64,000 nucleotides of DNA. Origin: Paenibacillus sp. JCM 18996 (GTDB taxonomy: Bacteria > Bacillota > Bacilli > Paenibacillales > NBRC-103111). The position numbers were made by a program, and so were the translations under genes. Shown piece by piece: positions 36,311-45,870 of this stretch; the stretch's first letter is position 1, and the number at the start of each line of letters is the position of its first letter. Location of the stretch: positions 1 through 64,000 of the forward strand of contig BBFE01000003.1 of the NCBI GenBank assembly GCA_001313085.1, given 5' to 3'. The notes below the pieces were generated by a model. The model was not told the DNA's origin. It searched no databases and saw nothing but the letters and a program-made list of their open reading frames with translations.

Positions 36311-37298
36311 ATACACTAAACATATTATTTACAAGTGCGGGTAGAAGAGTCTCGTTGATTAAGCATTTCAAAAAAATACTTTGGATCAACTTGGAATAAG
36401 GGGACGCATAATTACTACAGATATTAAAAGAAATGCACCTGCTGCTTTCATATCGGATGTGCATGAATTAGTTCCAAGAGTAAATGATCTTAATTACATC
36501 TCTACATTAAAAGAGTTGTGCATTAAATATGAGATTGGCCTTTTAATCCCATTGATTGACACTGAACTTAACATATTGGCATCAAATAAGAAAGAATTTG
36601 AGGAAAGTGGTGTAGAAGTATTAATTTCTTCACCAGCAGTAAATGAAATTTGTTTTGATAAGAGAAATACATATAGCTTCTTTAGAGACATAGGAGTTGA
36701 TACGCCTGAAATTTTAAACCCAGATGTCATTTTAGGCGAATCTAACTCTAATTATCCTTTTCTCATTAAACCATCTAATGGCAGTTGTAGTGTTGGCGTT
36801 ACAAAAAAATTAATAACGAACGGGAATTACGTTTTTTTTAAAGATTATATTCCTAATGCAATCTTACAAGAGTTCATCACTGGTGAAGAATATACATTAG
36901 ATGTATTAGTGGACTTTGAAGGAAATGTTCGTTCTATAGTTCCCAGACTACGCTTAGAGACTAGAGCTGGGGAAGTGAGTAAAGGATTAACAGTTAAAAA
37001 ATTATGACATTATAAATGCTACAAAAAAAGGTAGTAGAAGCATTACCGGGAGCATTAGGATGTATAACTGTTCAGTGCTTTTTTAACAGCAAATAAAGAA
37101 ATTAAGTTCTTGGAGATTAACCCTAGATTTGGTGGTGGATTTCCTTTGTCCCTTGCAGCTGGAGCTGACTTTCCTTTATGGATCATTAAAATGCTGCTCA
37201 ATGAGGAAATTAATATTGCTCTTGATGAATGGAAAGAGGATGTTGCCATGTTAAGATTCGATGATGCCATCTTTACTACAAAGGATATGATAGTGTGA
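36307..37298 (+). CDS. ATP-grasp enzyme
   Basis: ATP-dependent carboxylate-amine/thiol ligase-type protein of about 330 residues. N-terminal 'LNILFTSAGRRVSLIKHF' is the pre-ATP-grasp fold of carbamoyl-phosphate-synthase-like members; 'PFLIKPSNGSCSVGVTK', 'LQEFITGEEYTLDVLVD' and 'FLEINPRFGGGFPLSLAAG' supply the ATP and metal sites. Breaks near 36370, 37000, 37024 and 37080. It overlaps the downstream HAD gene (TGTGA). Such pairs occur in surface-glycan loci, where they may add an amino acid or similar group; the substrate is unknown. Confidence 0.78.
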
Positions 37299-37968
37299 TC
37301 AATGTTGTCGTATTTGATTTGGATGATACATTATACCCCGAACATGACTATGTTCGCAGCGGATTTACAGCTGTTAATAGTTGGATAGAGGAAACTTACT
37401 CTACTATTGGATTTTATGATATAGCTTCCAGTCTGCTTAAATCTGGGCAGAGTGGCAACATATTTAATCAGACCCTTGATTATCTGGAAATTTCCTATGA
37501 CGGAGAACTTATTAATACACTCGTCAACATTTATAGACGACATTCACCCAAGATTAACCTATATGAAGACGCAACATGGGCTATTAATCATTTTAAGAAT
37601 AAAAAAAAGCGTCTGGCAATCATCACCGACGGTTATCTTGAGGCTCAGGAGAATAAAGTACGATCACTAGGTTTAGAAAGTTTGTTTGATTTAATCATCT
37701 GTACTGATAAGTTTGGACGCGGGAATTGGAAACCTAGTCCAATGCCGTATGAAAAGATTATGGAAACATTTGAATGTGAAGGCACTGATTGTATCTACAT
37801 TGGTGATAATCCTAGGAAGGATTTCATTGCAGCGAAAAAAAACTTGGATGGAAAACGATACAAATCAATCGACCTAACGGAGTATACAGCAATCTTGAAG
37901 TAGACATCACATATCGAGCGGACATTCAAATAAAATCGTTAATGGAATTAGATTATATAGTTAGTTGA
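37295..37968 (+). CDS. HAD-superfamily hydrolase
   Basis: Phosphatase-type protein of about 224 residues. All four HAD motifs are visible: 'FDLDDTLYPE' (nucleophile Asp), 'AIITDGY', Lys in 'NWKPSPMPY', and 'IGDNPRKDF'. GTG 37295 overlaps the ATP-grasp stop. As printed the frame ends at 37903; an A-run correction near 37836 plus one missing G near 37846 restore the usual 'KNLGWKTIQI' and extend the protein to TGA 37966-37968. Confidence 0.78.
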
Positions 37969-38001
37969 TTTTAAAGAAAAAAAATACTAGGAGTGGGTTT
38001 T

Positions 38002-39178
38002 ATGTCACTTAATCAGAAAAGAATCTATCTTTCATCTCCCCATATGGGCGGTGATGAGCAGCAATTTGTTTCCGAAGCCTTTGAAACCAACTGGATTGCG
38101 CCTCTTGGCCCAAACGTTAATGCTTTTGAGGCTGAGTTAGCGAATTATGTTGGAAGCAAAGGTGCTGTAGCCCTAAGCTCTGGAACTGCGGCTATTCACT
38201 TATCGCTTCGTTTGTTGGGTGTTGGACCGGGAGATTTAGTCTTTTGTTCATCGCTTACCTTTATCGCTAGTGCTAATCCAATTCTATATCAGATTGCCGA
38301 ACCTGTGTTTATAGACTCAGAACCAGAAAGCTGGAATATGTCGCCACAGGCACTGCAGCGGCATTTAATGAAGCCGAGAAGTCGGGCAAGCTGCCCAAGG
38401 CTGTCGTTATTGTTAATTTATATGGTCAGAGCGCTGACATGCAGCCATTGTTAGAAATCTGTGACCATTATAACGTGCCTGTTGTTGAGGATGCGGCTGA
38501 ATCATTAGGTGCTAACTATAAAGGTCAAGCAAGCGGCACCTTTGGCAAATTTGGCATTTATTCGTTTAACGGAAATAAAATTATTACAACATCCGGTGGT
38601 GGAATGTTAGTATCCGATGATTTGGAGGCTCTTAATAAGGCTCGATTCTGGGCTACGCAAGCTCGTGATACCGCCAGGCATTATGAACACAGCCAAATGG
38701 GCTATAATTACCGCTTAAGTAATATCCTTGCCGGAGTAGGTCGGGGACAATTACGGGTATTGAACGAACGCGTAGCGGCGCGCCGGGCTGTTTTTTTTGA
38801 CCGTTATTATGATGCGTTCAATCAGATTGAGGGTATTCGTTTTATGCCGGAACTTGATTGTGGTCAATCAACAAGGTGGCTTACGGCTTTGACCATAGAT
38901 CCGCAACATTGTGGGGTTAGCTCCATTGAAATTGTAGATTATTTAGCAGAGCAAAACATAGAAGCACGGCCTGTATGGAAGCCATTGCACTTACAACCTC
39001 TTTTCAAAAATAATCAATACTTCTCTCATACACCGGATTATAGTTTTTTTCAGATCAATTATTCCAATATGGAATGTGTCTTCCATCTGGCTCTAATATG
39101 ACCTTAGAAGAACAAGAACGAGTAATAGATTCTATGAGTAAGTGTTTAAAAAATAGCGGTGCTTTAATGAATGCTTAG
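38002..39178 (+). CDS. epsN: EpsN-type PLP aminotransferase (DegT/DnrJ/EryC1)
   Basis: Nucleotide-sugar aminotransferase of about 390 residues, probably converting the 4-keto product of the EpsC-type enzyme to a 4-amino sugar. 'KGAVALSSGTAAIHLSLRLL' binds PLP phosphate, 'PVVEDAAESLGANYKG' holds the ring-stacking Asp, and the Schiff-base Lys is in 'YSFNGNKIITTSGGG'. ATG 38002 follows TAGGAGTGG. Breaks: a lost G near 38361 and surplus T near 39047. Ends 'GALMNA'. Confidence 0.87.
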
Positions 39179-39378
39179 GGAAAAGGTTTATATTATTTCT
39201 CTCGTTTGTTTATTGCCTATAATTTTAGCGATGTTGTTTGCTGGGCGATTTTTTGGTATTAGATGAAAAAAACCCGAACGATCTGATTACAATTGATGAA
39301 TACATTAAACTTGCAGGAAATGCTTTTGGTTTTAATGGCCCGGATGCAAAGAGAGTGCTTAACAAAGTAAAACTATAA
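39171..39378 (+). CDS. Small single-pass membrane protein
   Basis: About 68 residues: one N-terminal hydrophobic helix ('VYIISLVCLLPIILAMLFAG') and a short soluble tail ('NPNDLITIDEYIKLAGNAF'). ATG 39171 overlaps the aminotransferase stop by 8 bp, so it is likely co-translated. Breaks at runs near 39253 and 39270. No family recognised. Confidence 0.5.
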
Positions 39379-39421
39379 TTATAAGCATAAAGGAAGCGTT
39401 AATTAAATAGGTGATTATCTT

Positions 39422-40088
39422 ATGAAATCAATTAAAAAAAAAGTGGATTTTTTTATTTGTTCAATACTGCTAATCATTCTTATTTCCGGATATTACGTAT
39501 TGGACAAGTCAGCCAATTACATTATTCATTCCTTTCTAATTCCCAAAAAAACACTTCAACACAGCAAAGTTTAAAGAAAGAAACATCCAAGGCTAAAGAG
39601 CTAACGCCAACCGAAGCTTCATCAGAAAGCCAATCTCAAGAGTCACCAACCACGATTTTGAAAACAAACAAAGATGTTGAGGCTCAAACACCAGCAGCAG
39701 ATGTCTCACCAAATAGCAGCCCAAAACAAGAACCTGGCACACTAAGTACATCCAACCCAGCTGCTAAACCACCAGAACAACCAAAACTTAAGTATGAAGC
39801 GGAGATCTCACCGGAGAAAGCTCAAAGTGCTGAAAACTCAGTGTCTGCTAAAGATAAAGCCAAGATAATGTCAATTTTACTTAGTAAATTATCCGTAGAG
39901 GAAATTAAGCTATTTACGCAATTAGCCGCAGGCGGTCTTTCGGTTGAGGATAAGAGGCAGGCCAAGAAGGTATTTTTTTAGTGAAGCTTTCAGAGAAGGA
40001 ATATAACGATCTCATTGCCATAGCATCCAAGTTAGGCTTGAGTGAAGGAAAGTCGTATCAAGATTCGCTGAAAGAAAATCTAAAATAA
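39422..40088 (+). CDS. Membrane-anchored protein with disordered linker and conserved C-terminal helices
   Basis: About 220 residues. One N-terminal membrane helix ('FFICSILLIILISGYYVL'), a long Ser/Thr/Pro/Glu-rich linker, then a C-terminal helical unit of about 75 residues ('SILLSKLSVEEIKLFTQLAA', 'LSVEDKRQAKKVFLVKLSEK'). The same unit closes the protein at 48102-48777. ATG 39422 follows AAGGAAG at a distance. Breaks near 39440, 39550 and 39976. No function known; position in the capsule locus suggests an envelope role. Confidence 0.6.
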
Positions 40089-40151
40089 CAACTGATCTTG
40101 AAAGAAGATTTCTGGATTGGGAAATATATTGAAGTATGTCATTTCATTGAG

Positions 40152-40219
40152 AAACCCCGCGATGAAGAAGCACATGCCTTGATTGAGGCAAATGCGCTTT
40201 GGAACAGCGGGGTTTTTTT
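40152..40219 (+). terminator. Intrinsic terminator
   Basis: AAACCCCGC pairs with GCGGGGTTT across a 45-nt loop that folds partly on itself (GCATTTGCCTC against ATGCCTTGATTGAGG), followed by T7. Ends the capsule locus 1 transcript. Confidence 0.75.
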
Positions 40220-40289
40220 GCATTCAAGCTGGATTATTTCATTAATGTGTTAATCAATAGAAAACTATTGATAAAGGGGATATATAGAA

Positions 40290-40650
40290 ATGGAGAAAAC
40301 AGAAATCGTAAATTTCACAAAATTAAATGAAGGGGAAGAAGTGCTGACCAGCGTTGTTAAAGTCCAAGCAGGCCATAACCTAAGTTATTCTATGCATAAA
40401 AAATCGCGATAAATGCTGGATTGTCGTGTCCGGCGTCGGGGAGTTCGTGTTAAACAACGGGTTTCTTCATGTCAAGGCAGGAGATGTGCTGCAGATCCCC
40501 TCAGGTTCGATTCACAGCATGAATGCTATTTGCGATATGGAGTGGATTGACATCCAGACCGGCAAAGATCTTGCGCTGGATGATAGCGTGTGCCTTCTCA
40601 AACAATGGGATGAGATCGTTAAGTACTGCCGCTTGGTGGGGGTTGGCTAA
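40290..40650 (+). CDS. Cupin-domain protein (mannose-6-phosphate isomerase-like)
   Basis: Single cupin of about 119 residues: 'VSGVGEFVLNNGFLHVKAGD', 'LQIPSGSIHSMNAI'. This is the barrel of type II mannose-6-phosphate isomerases/GDP-mannose enzymes without the transferase domain. ATG 40290 follows AAAGGGGA. One surplus A near 40400; restored as 'MHKNRDKCWIVVSG'. Possibly a sugar-phosphate isomerase. Confidence 0.7.
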
Positions 40651-40795
40651 AAGCCGAACATGAAGCATCAGACGTTTACTGTTCACCGAACACCGCTCTT
40701 TGCTGATGTCATTCTGGACACTTGTGGAGCGGCATTACGCATTATGTCTCTCTTTACTTGATCAAGCATTTTAAGAAGACGGACGGTGATTGTGT

Positions 40796-41673
40796 ATGAG
40801 TAAGAATTTCGATTCATCACAGAGTGGGGCGTGGTTGAAATGTGGCGGGATTGTCGTTCTCATCGGATGTATAGTTTTTTTTAAGCTATTTTTTTACTGG
40901 CAGCGTGAAAACATCACTGCGGCAGAGAATAGCATCAAGCTTGTGGACAATCACCAGCAGCACACCAAGGATATCAAGGAGCAAGGGGACCCGCAAAAAA
41001 ACAGCAAACTATAGTGGAGAAACCAATGCATAGCAAGACGGAAAATACGGCTACCTCTATTAGTACCCCAGTAAACCAGGGTCCGCCATCTGTGAAGGAT
41101 GAAAGCAGCACCACTAAGCAGACGAACTCTCCAGCAGTCCAACAGCAAGAGATTCAAACAGATAATCAGGCAGTAAACTCGGTCCAACCTAGCAATCCTG
41201 CTCCAACAGAAGAACCATCGCAGAACAATCCTGCTCCCGCATCAGCGTCTAAACCAGCGGCAGATTCAACTTCCAGTGGAACACCTAAGCCGGAAGCAGA
41301 TTCTACACCCAATAAACCCGCAGCAGCTAATCCGGATATAGAAGCAAAATACAGAGCGCAGCTGCTAAGCCTTAAAGGCCAGTGCGAAGCCCAGGCGAGC
41401 TCCATTGTCGGAGAGATTGCTGCCTACTTGTCCAGCCAGAATTCCACGGACGGCATTAATGGATCAAAATCAAAATACCTATCACGAATCTCGGCAGCCG
41501 AGGCTTCCTGCGACCGGCAGGTAGGCTCGATTATTGAGAAGGCTAAAGATGAGCTTCGTCAAGCGGGACTGGATGACTCCGGACCGGACGGCTGGCGTCA
41601 GGAGTATGAGGCGGTCAAAGGAGCTGCACAAGCAAGGGCTTTAACCGAATTGGAAAAACAACATCCCAAATAG
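40796..41673 (+). CDS. Membrane-anchored protein with long Pro/Ser linker and helical C-terminus
   Basis: About 290 residues. One hydrophobic helix near residues 14-32 ('GGIVVLIGCIVFFKLFF'), a Pro/Ala/Ser/Thr/Gln-rich linker of about 120 residues, and a helical C-terminal domain with two Cys ('LKGQCEAQASSIVGEIAAYL', 'AEASCDRQVGSIIEKAKDEL'). Same overall plan as the proteins at 39422 and 48102 but a different tail. Breaks near 40880 and 40995. ATG 40796 chosen; TTG 40790 is in frame. It lies 31 bp before the sinR-type gene and may share its transcript. Confidence 0.6.
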
Positions 41674-41704
41674 GGTCGATATTATATAAAATAAGGTGAT
41701 CTAA

Positions 41705-42007
41705 TTGATAGGCAACCGTATTCAAAAGCTGAGGCAGCAAAAGCGTTTATCCCTGACTGAATTATCACACCGCTCGGGTGTGGCTAAATCTTATTTGAGT
41801 TCGATTGAGCGCAATCTTCAGAGGAATCCGTCTATTGAAATTCTTCAAAAGCTGGCCCCCGAGCTTGGGGTCGATATACATAGTCTGGTTAGTGAAGAGT
41901 ATTCACCCGAATTTTTGAGTAAGGAATGGATTGAGCTGGTCCAAGAAGTGAAGGCTTCTGGAGTGAGCATTGAAGCCATACGTGGGTATCTGAAAAGCAA
42001 TAAATAA
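41705..42007 (+). CDS. sinR: SinR-type transcriptional regulator
   Basis: DNA-binding biofilm repressor homologue, 100 residues, intact. Residues 1-63 are the HTH: 'MIGNRIQKLRQQKRLSLTEL', 'SGVAKSYLSSIERNLQRNPS', almost the Bacillus SinR recognition helix. The tail 'KEWIELVQEVKASGVSIEAI' with 'RGYL' matches the SinI/SinR dimerisation hook. Start is TTG 41705 behind AAGGTGAT, which would keep expression low. No sinI-like gene lies next to it. In Bacillus, SinR represses the eps operon, so control of the neighbouring capsule loci is plausible. Confidence 0.85.
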   Translation: MIGNRIQKLRQQKRLSLTELSHRSGVAKSYLSSIERNLQRNPSIEILQKLAPELGVDIHSLVSEEYSPEFLSKEWIELVQEVKASGVSIEAIRGYLKSNK

Positions 42008-42048
42008 ATGCAAGCGCTTTAGTTATACCTAAAGATAAGGGTGGAAAT

Positions 42049-42270
42049 ATGGCGGCAATTAAAATGAAACTGGTTTGCAATCTCAGAGAGCTTTTGAAGC
42101 GGGAAGGAAAGTCGATGAACTGGCTCGCTAAAATTGCCGGTGCTTCTTCGCGTTCCCAGGCGCAGCGCTGGTGCAGCGGCGAAATTCCCCATCCCGGTTA
42201 TCTGCTTCGAATCAGTAAGGAAACCGGTTGGACGTTGGAAGAGATGCTAGAGGAAATAGTAGAATCTTGA
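42049..42270 (+). CDS. Small XRE-like HTH protein
   Basis: 73 residues, intact, ATG 42049 behind AAGGGTGG. 'LRELLKREGKSMNWLAKIAG' and 'RWCSGEIPHPGYLLRISKET' form a compact HTH, with 'GWTLEEMLEEIVES' as tail. Lies 41 bp after sinR and probably shares its transcript. No dimerisation hook of the SinR kind is seen; its partner or target is unknown. Confidence 0.65.
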   Translation: MAAIKMKLVCNLRELLKREGKSMNWLAKIAGASSRSQAQRWCSGEIPHPGYLLRISKETGWTLEEMLEEIVES

Positions 42271-42302
42271 CAGACTGGCGGTTAAGCGGTAAAGGCAGTA
42301 GT

Positions 42303-42650
42303 TTACAAGTAATGCATAGTAGCCTCGCTGCGGACTAGGAATCTGATGTTGATACCGGTTTGGCCCATTCCTTTTGAAATGTAATAAGTGCCATAGGGAG
42401 TGCTGTGCAGACCCGTGTAAAACGTGAATAAGCCTGCGGAGTTTTAGTTGCTGATGATCATGGTTGCCAAGTACGGCGTAGGTGGGGATTTGGGAGTCCC
42501 TAACAACGGCCAAATATTCTTTTAACCTCGGGAGTCTGCCCGGGAGCTTGGTAAAATCGCCAGTGATAAAGATATAGTCTGGTTTTTTTCTTTTCCAATG
42601 ACCGCTTGCAGTTTCTTCGTATTAATCCTCAGTCTTTCCTACCCGAAAAA
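42303..42650 (-). pseudogene. Metallophosphoesterase remnant with internal deletion
   Basis: The minus strand encodes the start of a calcineurin-like phosphoesterase ('PDYIFITGDFTKLPGRLP', 'IPTYAVLGNHDH') joined, with a frame change, to its C-terminus ('GLHSTPYGTYYISKGMGQTG' and 'INIRFLVRSEATMHYL'). The stretch that should hold the GHTHGG-type metal ligands is absent, so about 100 residues are deleted and the gene is probably dead. No start codon with ribosome site seen. Confidence 0.6.
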
Positions 42651-42790
42651 ATTCATTTATTTGATACGTAGTGTACCATATAAAGTAGCCCTCTGCCTGT
42701 AAGGCGGATAAGAAATAAATAAGGATTAACCGCTTTAATTATAACGGTTAATCCTTCATACATTTTTTTGAAAGATGAGTGTCACAAAAT

Positions 42791-43484
42791 TTAAGAAGTA
42801 ATGGCATTCAAAGATAGATTTGACTTTATAGGTTTTGCGGGTGATCCCACTGCCGTACAATTTGCAGGGATATTCTTAACGGCGGTAGAGCCCGCACCAA
42901 GGATTGAATTTGATCCTATCACCACGTGTGGTAATATGGCGGCACCCAATCCAATAAAGACCCCTTCTTGAATATGGACATAACCGCCTATATTGACGCC
43001 AGGAGATATTTGCGAATAATCTTCCAACAATGTATTATGGCCAATTGTCGCAGTTTTATTTATAGTTACATGACTTCCTATTTCAACTTCCGGATCAATA
43101 ATAGCGCCAGGTAGAATAATGTTGCCTGTTCCCATTTTAGAAAATGGAGAAATAATTGCTGTTGGGTGTATAGCATTAATAAAATTAAGATTTGAATATT
43201 TAGCAGAAATTCTCCTTCTTAAATTAGTATTCCCTACTGCAATGATAAACTTGTAATGTTGAAGTTCATTTGATGATAAATTATCAAGAAACGTTTCAAT
43301 TGGTCCATGAACCGGAATAGTGTGCTTATTTTTATTAATTAGATTTTCATTATCATCAATAAACGCGATATTTTTTAATATCTATTTGATTATCAATCAA
43401 GATATTAACTGTCATTAATCCGAGGCCGCCTGCTCCAATAATAAATATTTTTTCTGAGTTTGCGTTTACTTCTGTTTTGTTCAT
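42791..43484 (-). CDS. epsM: EpsM-type sugar O/N-acyltransferase (NeuD family)
   Basis: Acetyltransferase of about 230 residues. The N-terminal Rossmann-like half has 'KIFIIGAGGLGLMTVNILID'; the C-terminal half is a left-handed helix of hexapeptides ('VTINKTATIGHNTLLEDYSQ', 'GVFIGLGAAILPHVVIGSNS') ending 'IPANCTAVGSPAKPIKS'. ATG 43484 follows AAGGATGG. One break near 43378. With the EpsC- and EpsN-type enzymes it would complete a diacetamido (bacillosamine-type) sugar, although it lies on the opposite strand from them. Confidence 0.82.
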
Positions 43485-43606
43485 TAACTACCATCCTTTG
43501 ATTTCAAAATAGAAAAAAAATTATGAGACACTGGAAGAAGAAATGGAAAAAAATGTTAAATACTTGCTATTGTCCGAATATAAGATAAAAAATGTGGCAG
43601 AAATAT

Positions 43607-43621
43607 GATACAAACTGTATC
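43607..43621. promoter_or_regulatory. GATAC-N5-GTATC operator, site 6
   Basis: GATACAAACTGTATC, 139 bp before the response-regulator start. No convincing -35/-10 pair brackets it as at sites 2, 3 and 7. Confidence 0.65.
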
Positions 43622-43759
43622 ATCCAACATTTTCTAATCGTTTCCAGCGAGAATTTAAGACAATTTTGGTGTGCTCTGGTAATATTAAATTATGCAAAAA
43701 ATACAAGCTTGATAGTGCTGGTAGGATACGGAGTAAAAAAAGGATGTGCAGAATGCAAA

Positions 43760-44472
43760 ATGTCGACGCCTACAATAGCAATAGTTGAAGACGATACGAA
43801 TATTCGCAATCTGGTCGAATCGTATTTGCTTAAGGAAGGGTATGAAACGATTGGCTTAGTATCGGCGGAAGAGGCTGAGGATCTATGGCGGAAGGATCCG
43901 CCTGATCTATGGGTATTGGATATTATGCTGCCCGGAATGGATGGCTATGAATTCTGTCAACGGCTTAGAAAGAAATCGGAGAATCCGGTCATCATGATTT
44001 CCGCGCTGGATGAAGAGATGAGTAGAATTAAGGGGATTAAGTTAGGCAGTGACGATTATTTAACGAAACCTTTTAATCCGCAGGAATTGGTCGCAAGGGT
44101 AAATCGATTGTTATATCGCTGGAGAATGTTCAGTAAACACGAAGAGGTTTTATCGAAAGGACCAAGTCAAAACACGGGCGAAACTTCTGTTCCAGGACTC
44201 CAAATTTTTTTGAAGACGAACACCGGGTGGTTTGGAAAGGAAGCGAAATTGAGGTAACCACAAAGGAATTTCAATTCCTTCTTTACATGGTGCAGAATAT
44301 CAATCGTCCTTGTTCTCGGGAAGCTTTGCTGGATAAAGTGTGGGGATACGATTTTGCCGGCTCGGACCGGAATGTCGACCATTTTGTGAAGAGACTGCGT
44401 AAAAAAAAGATGGATGGACTTATTCTTGAAACCGTATGGGGATATGGCTATCGCTTGAGAGGCCAAGTATAA
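43760..44472 (+). CDS. OmpR-family response regulator
   Basis: Two-component regulator of about 237 residues. Receiver domain: acidic pocket 'IAIVEDDTNIRNLVESYL', phospho-acceptor Asp in 'WVLDIMLPGMDGYEF', Lys in 'DDYLTKPFNPQELVARV'. C-terminal winged helix: 'EVTTKEFQFLLYMVQNINRP', 'LLDKVWGYDF', 'VDHFVKRLRKK', 'ETVWGYGYRL'. Breaks in runs near 44207 and 44402. Start ATG 43760 opens the family's usual N-terminus, though its ribosome site is distant. The kinase gene follows 38 bp downstream. Confidence 0.85.
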
Positions 44473-44510
44473 ACGAGTGTGCGTGGGCATGTTGCTAAAA
44501 GGAGTACGAA

Positions 44511-45853
44511 ATGAAGGTGAAGCTTTATACGTCGAGAAATAAACTTTTTTTATTGGATTTGTCATTATTGTTTTCATTTGTATCCTTGTCATTCTCGCCA
44601 ATCAAACATTGAAAGATAAGCAGCTTCAAATGAAAAATGAACTGTTGGCGGAAAAAAAACATATTGATCGAGATACAGAAAATCAACCGTCTTGGTCTTG
44701 TAGCGGACAATGAAGGAGCTTATTACTTTTTTTAAGTACTGCTGCTCGGGACAAAAAACGGGCATCTGCAAAAGTATAAGAATAATGTAGAAGCGGTAAA
44801 TAAAGAGCTGGAGCGTTTTCGAGCTTTACTAAGTCGGCCAGAGAATATGCAGTCATTATCCGTCTTCGAGCAAAATTGGAACAACTACGTGCAGGATAAC
44901 GAGAGAGCGTTCCAATTCGAAAAAAGAAGGAAGGGTGGATGAATCAAGGGCTGCCTTTATTGAGATCAGTTTTAATGAAACCAGACAAAGCCTTAACAGC
45001 ATGAGAGAGCAGCAGAAGGAACTCGCTGACAAGAAAGAGCTTTATATTAATCGGACTAATTTTATTATCCAGCAGGTAGATACGGCTATCACGGTGGCTT
45101 TTATCTTATTTACGATTGCTTTGGGGTGGATTCTGTCGAGAAAAAAATTGAACTGGAACATCATATGAAAGCTCAAAAGCAGTTTTTTTCAAAACACGTC
45201 ACATGAACTTAAGACTCCGCTGATGTCGATTCAAGGCTATGCTCAAGCCATTCTTGATGGAACCATAGATGGTGAACAAGCGGGTGATTCTCTTAAGATT
45301 ATTATAAATGAGAGCGACAGGCTCAAAAAAAGATGGTCACCGACATGATTCTTCTTTCCAGGATAGAGAACGAAGAGAATAGCTTTGAATGGCAGGCTGT
45401 ACCTTTAGAATATTTACTGGAGGAATCGATATTCCGCATTAACCCGCTGCTTAAAGAAAAGGGAGTAAGGGTTGATATACATCAAACTTTTTTTAAATGG
45501 TACAAGGTCGCCTTTGGTTAAAGTGGACTCGGAAAAATGTTTGCAAGCGCTCCTGAACATATTAAGCAATGCCCTGCGGCACGCAGCTCATGCGATTGAT
45601 ATTTCTATATTGGAAAGAGAACGGCAGGTTTGGATTGACATCAAGGATGATGGTGAAGGAATTCCTGAAGAAGTGCTTCCAAATCTTTTCCAGCGGTTTT
45701 TTCAAGGGGAAGAATGGAGAGAATGGCTTGGGACTCGCTATCTCCCGCGCAATTATCGAACAGTCTGGTGGAAGTATTGCGGCTTGGAATGATCAGGATG
45801 GAGGCGCTGTTTTTCGGATTATGCTGCCGACCATTCATGAGAAAAGAAAGTGA
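44511..45853 (+). CDS. Sensor histidine kinase
   Basis: Membrane kinase partner of the preceding regulator, about 445 residues. Helix 1 near residues 12-31, an outer domain of about 170 residues predicted helical, helix 2 near 205-225 ('VDTAITVAFILFTIALGWIL'). H-box 'NTSHELKTPLMSIQGYAQAI', N-box 'LLNILSNALRHAAH', G1 'DIKDDGEGIPEE', G2 'GENGLGLAISRAIIEQSGGS'. ATG 44511 follows AAGGAG. Breaks at runs near 44548, 44655, 44732, 44925, 45143, 45186, 45328, 45490 and 45703. The sensed signal is unknown. Confidence 0.83.
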
Positions 45854-45870
45854 ACAAAGGAGTACACACG

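Noticed and set aside
42663..42677. GATACGTAGTGTACC as a further regulon operator
   Set aside because: One mismatch in the right half and it lies before a pseudogene, so I do not count it among the supported sites.
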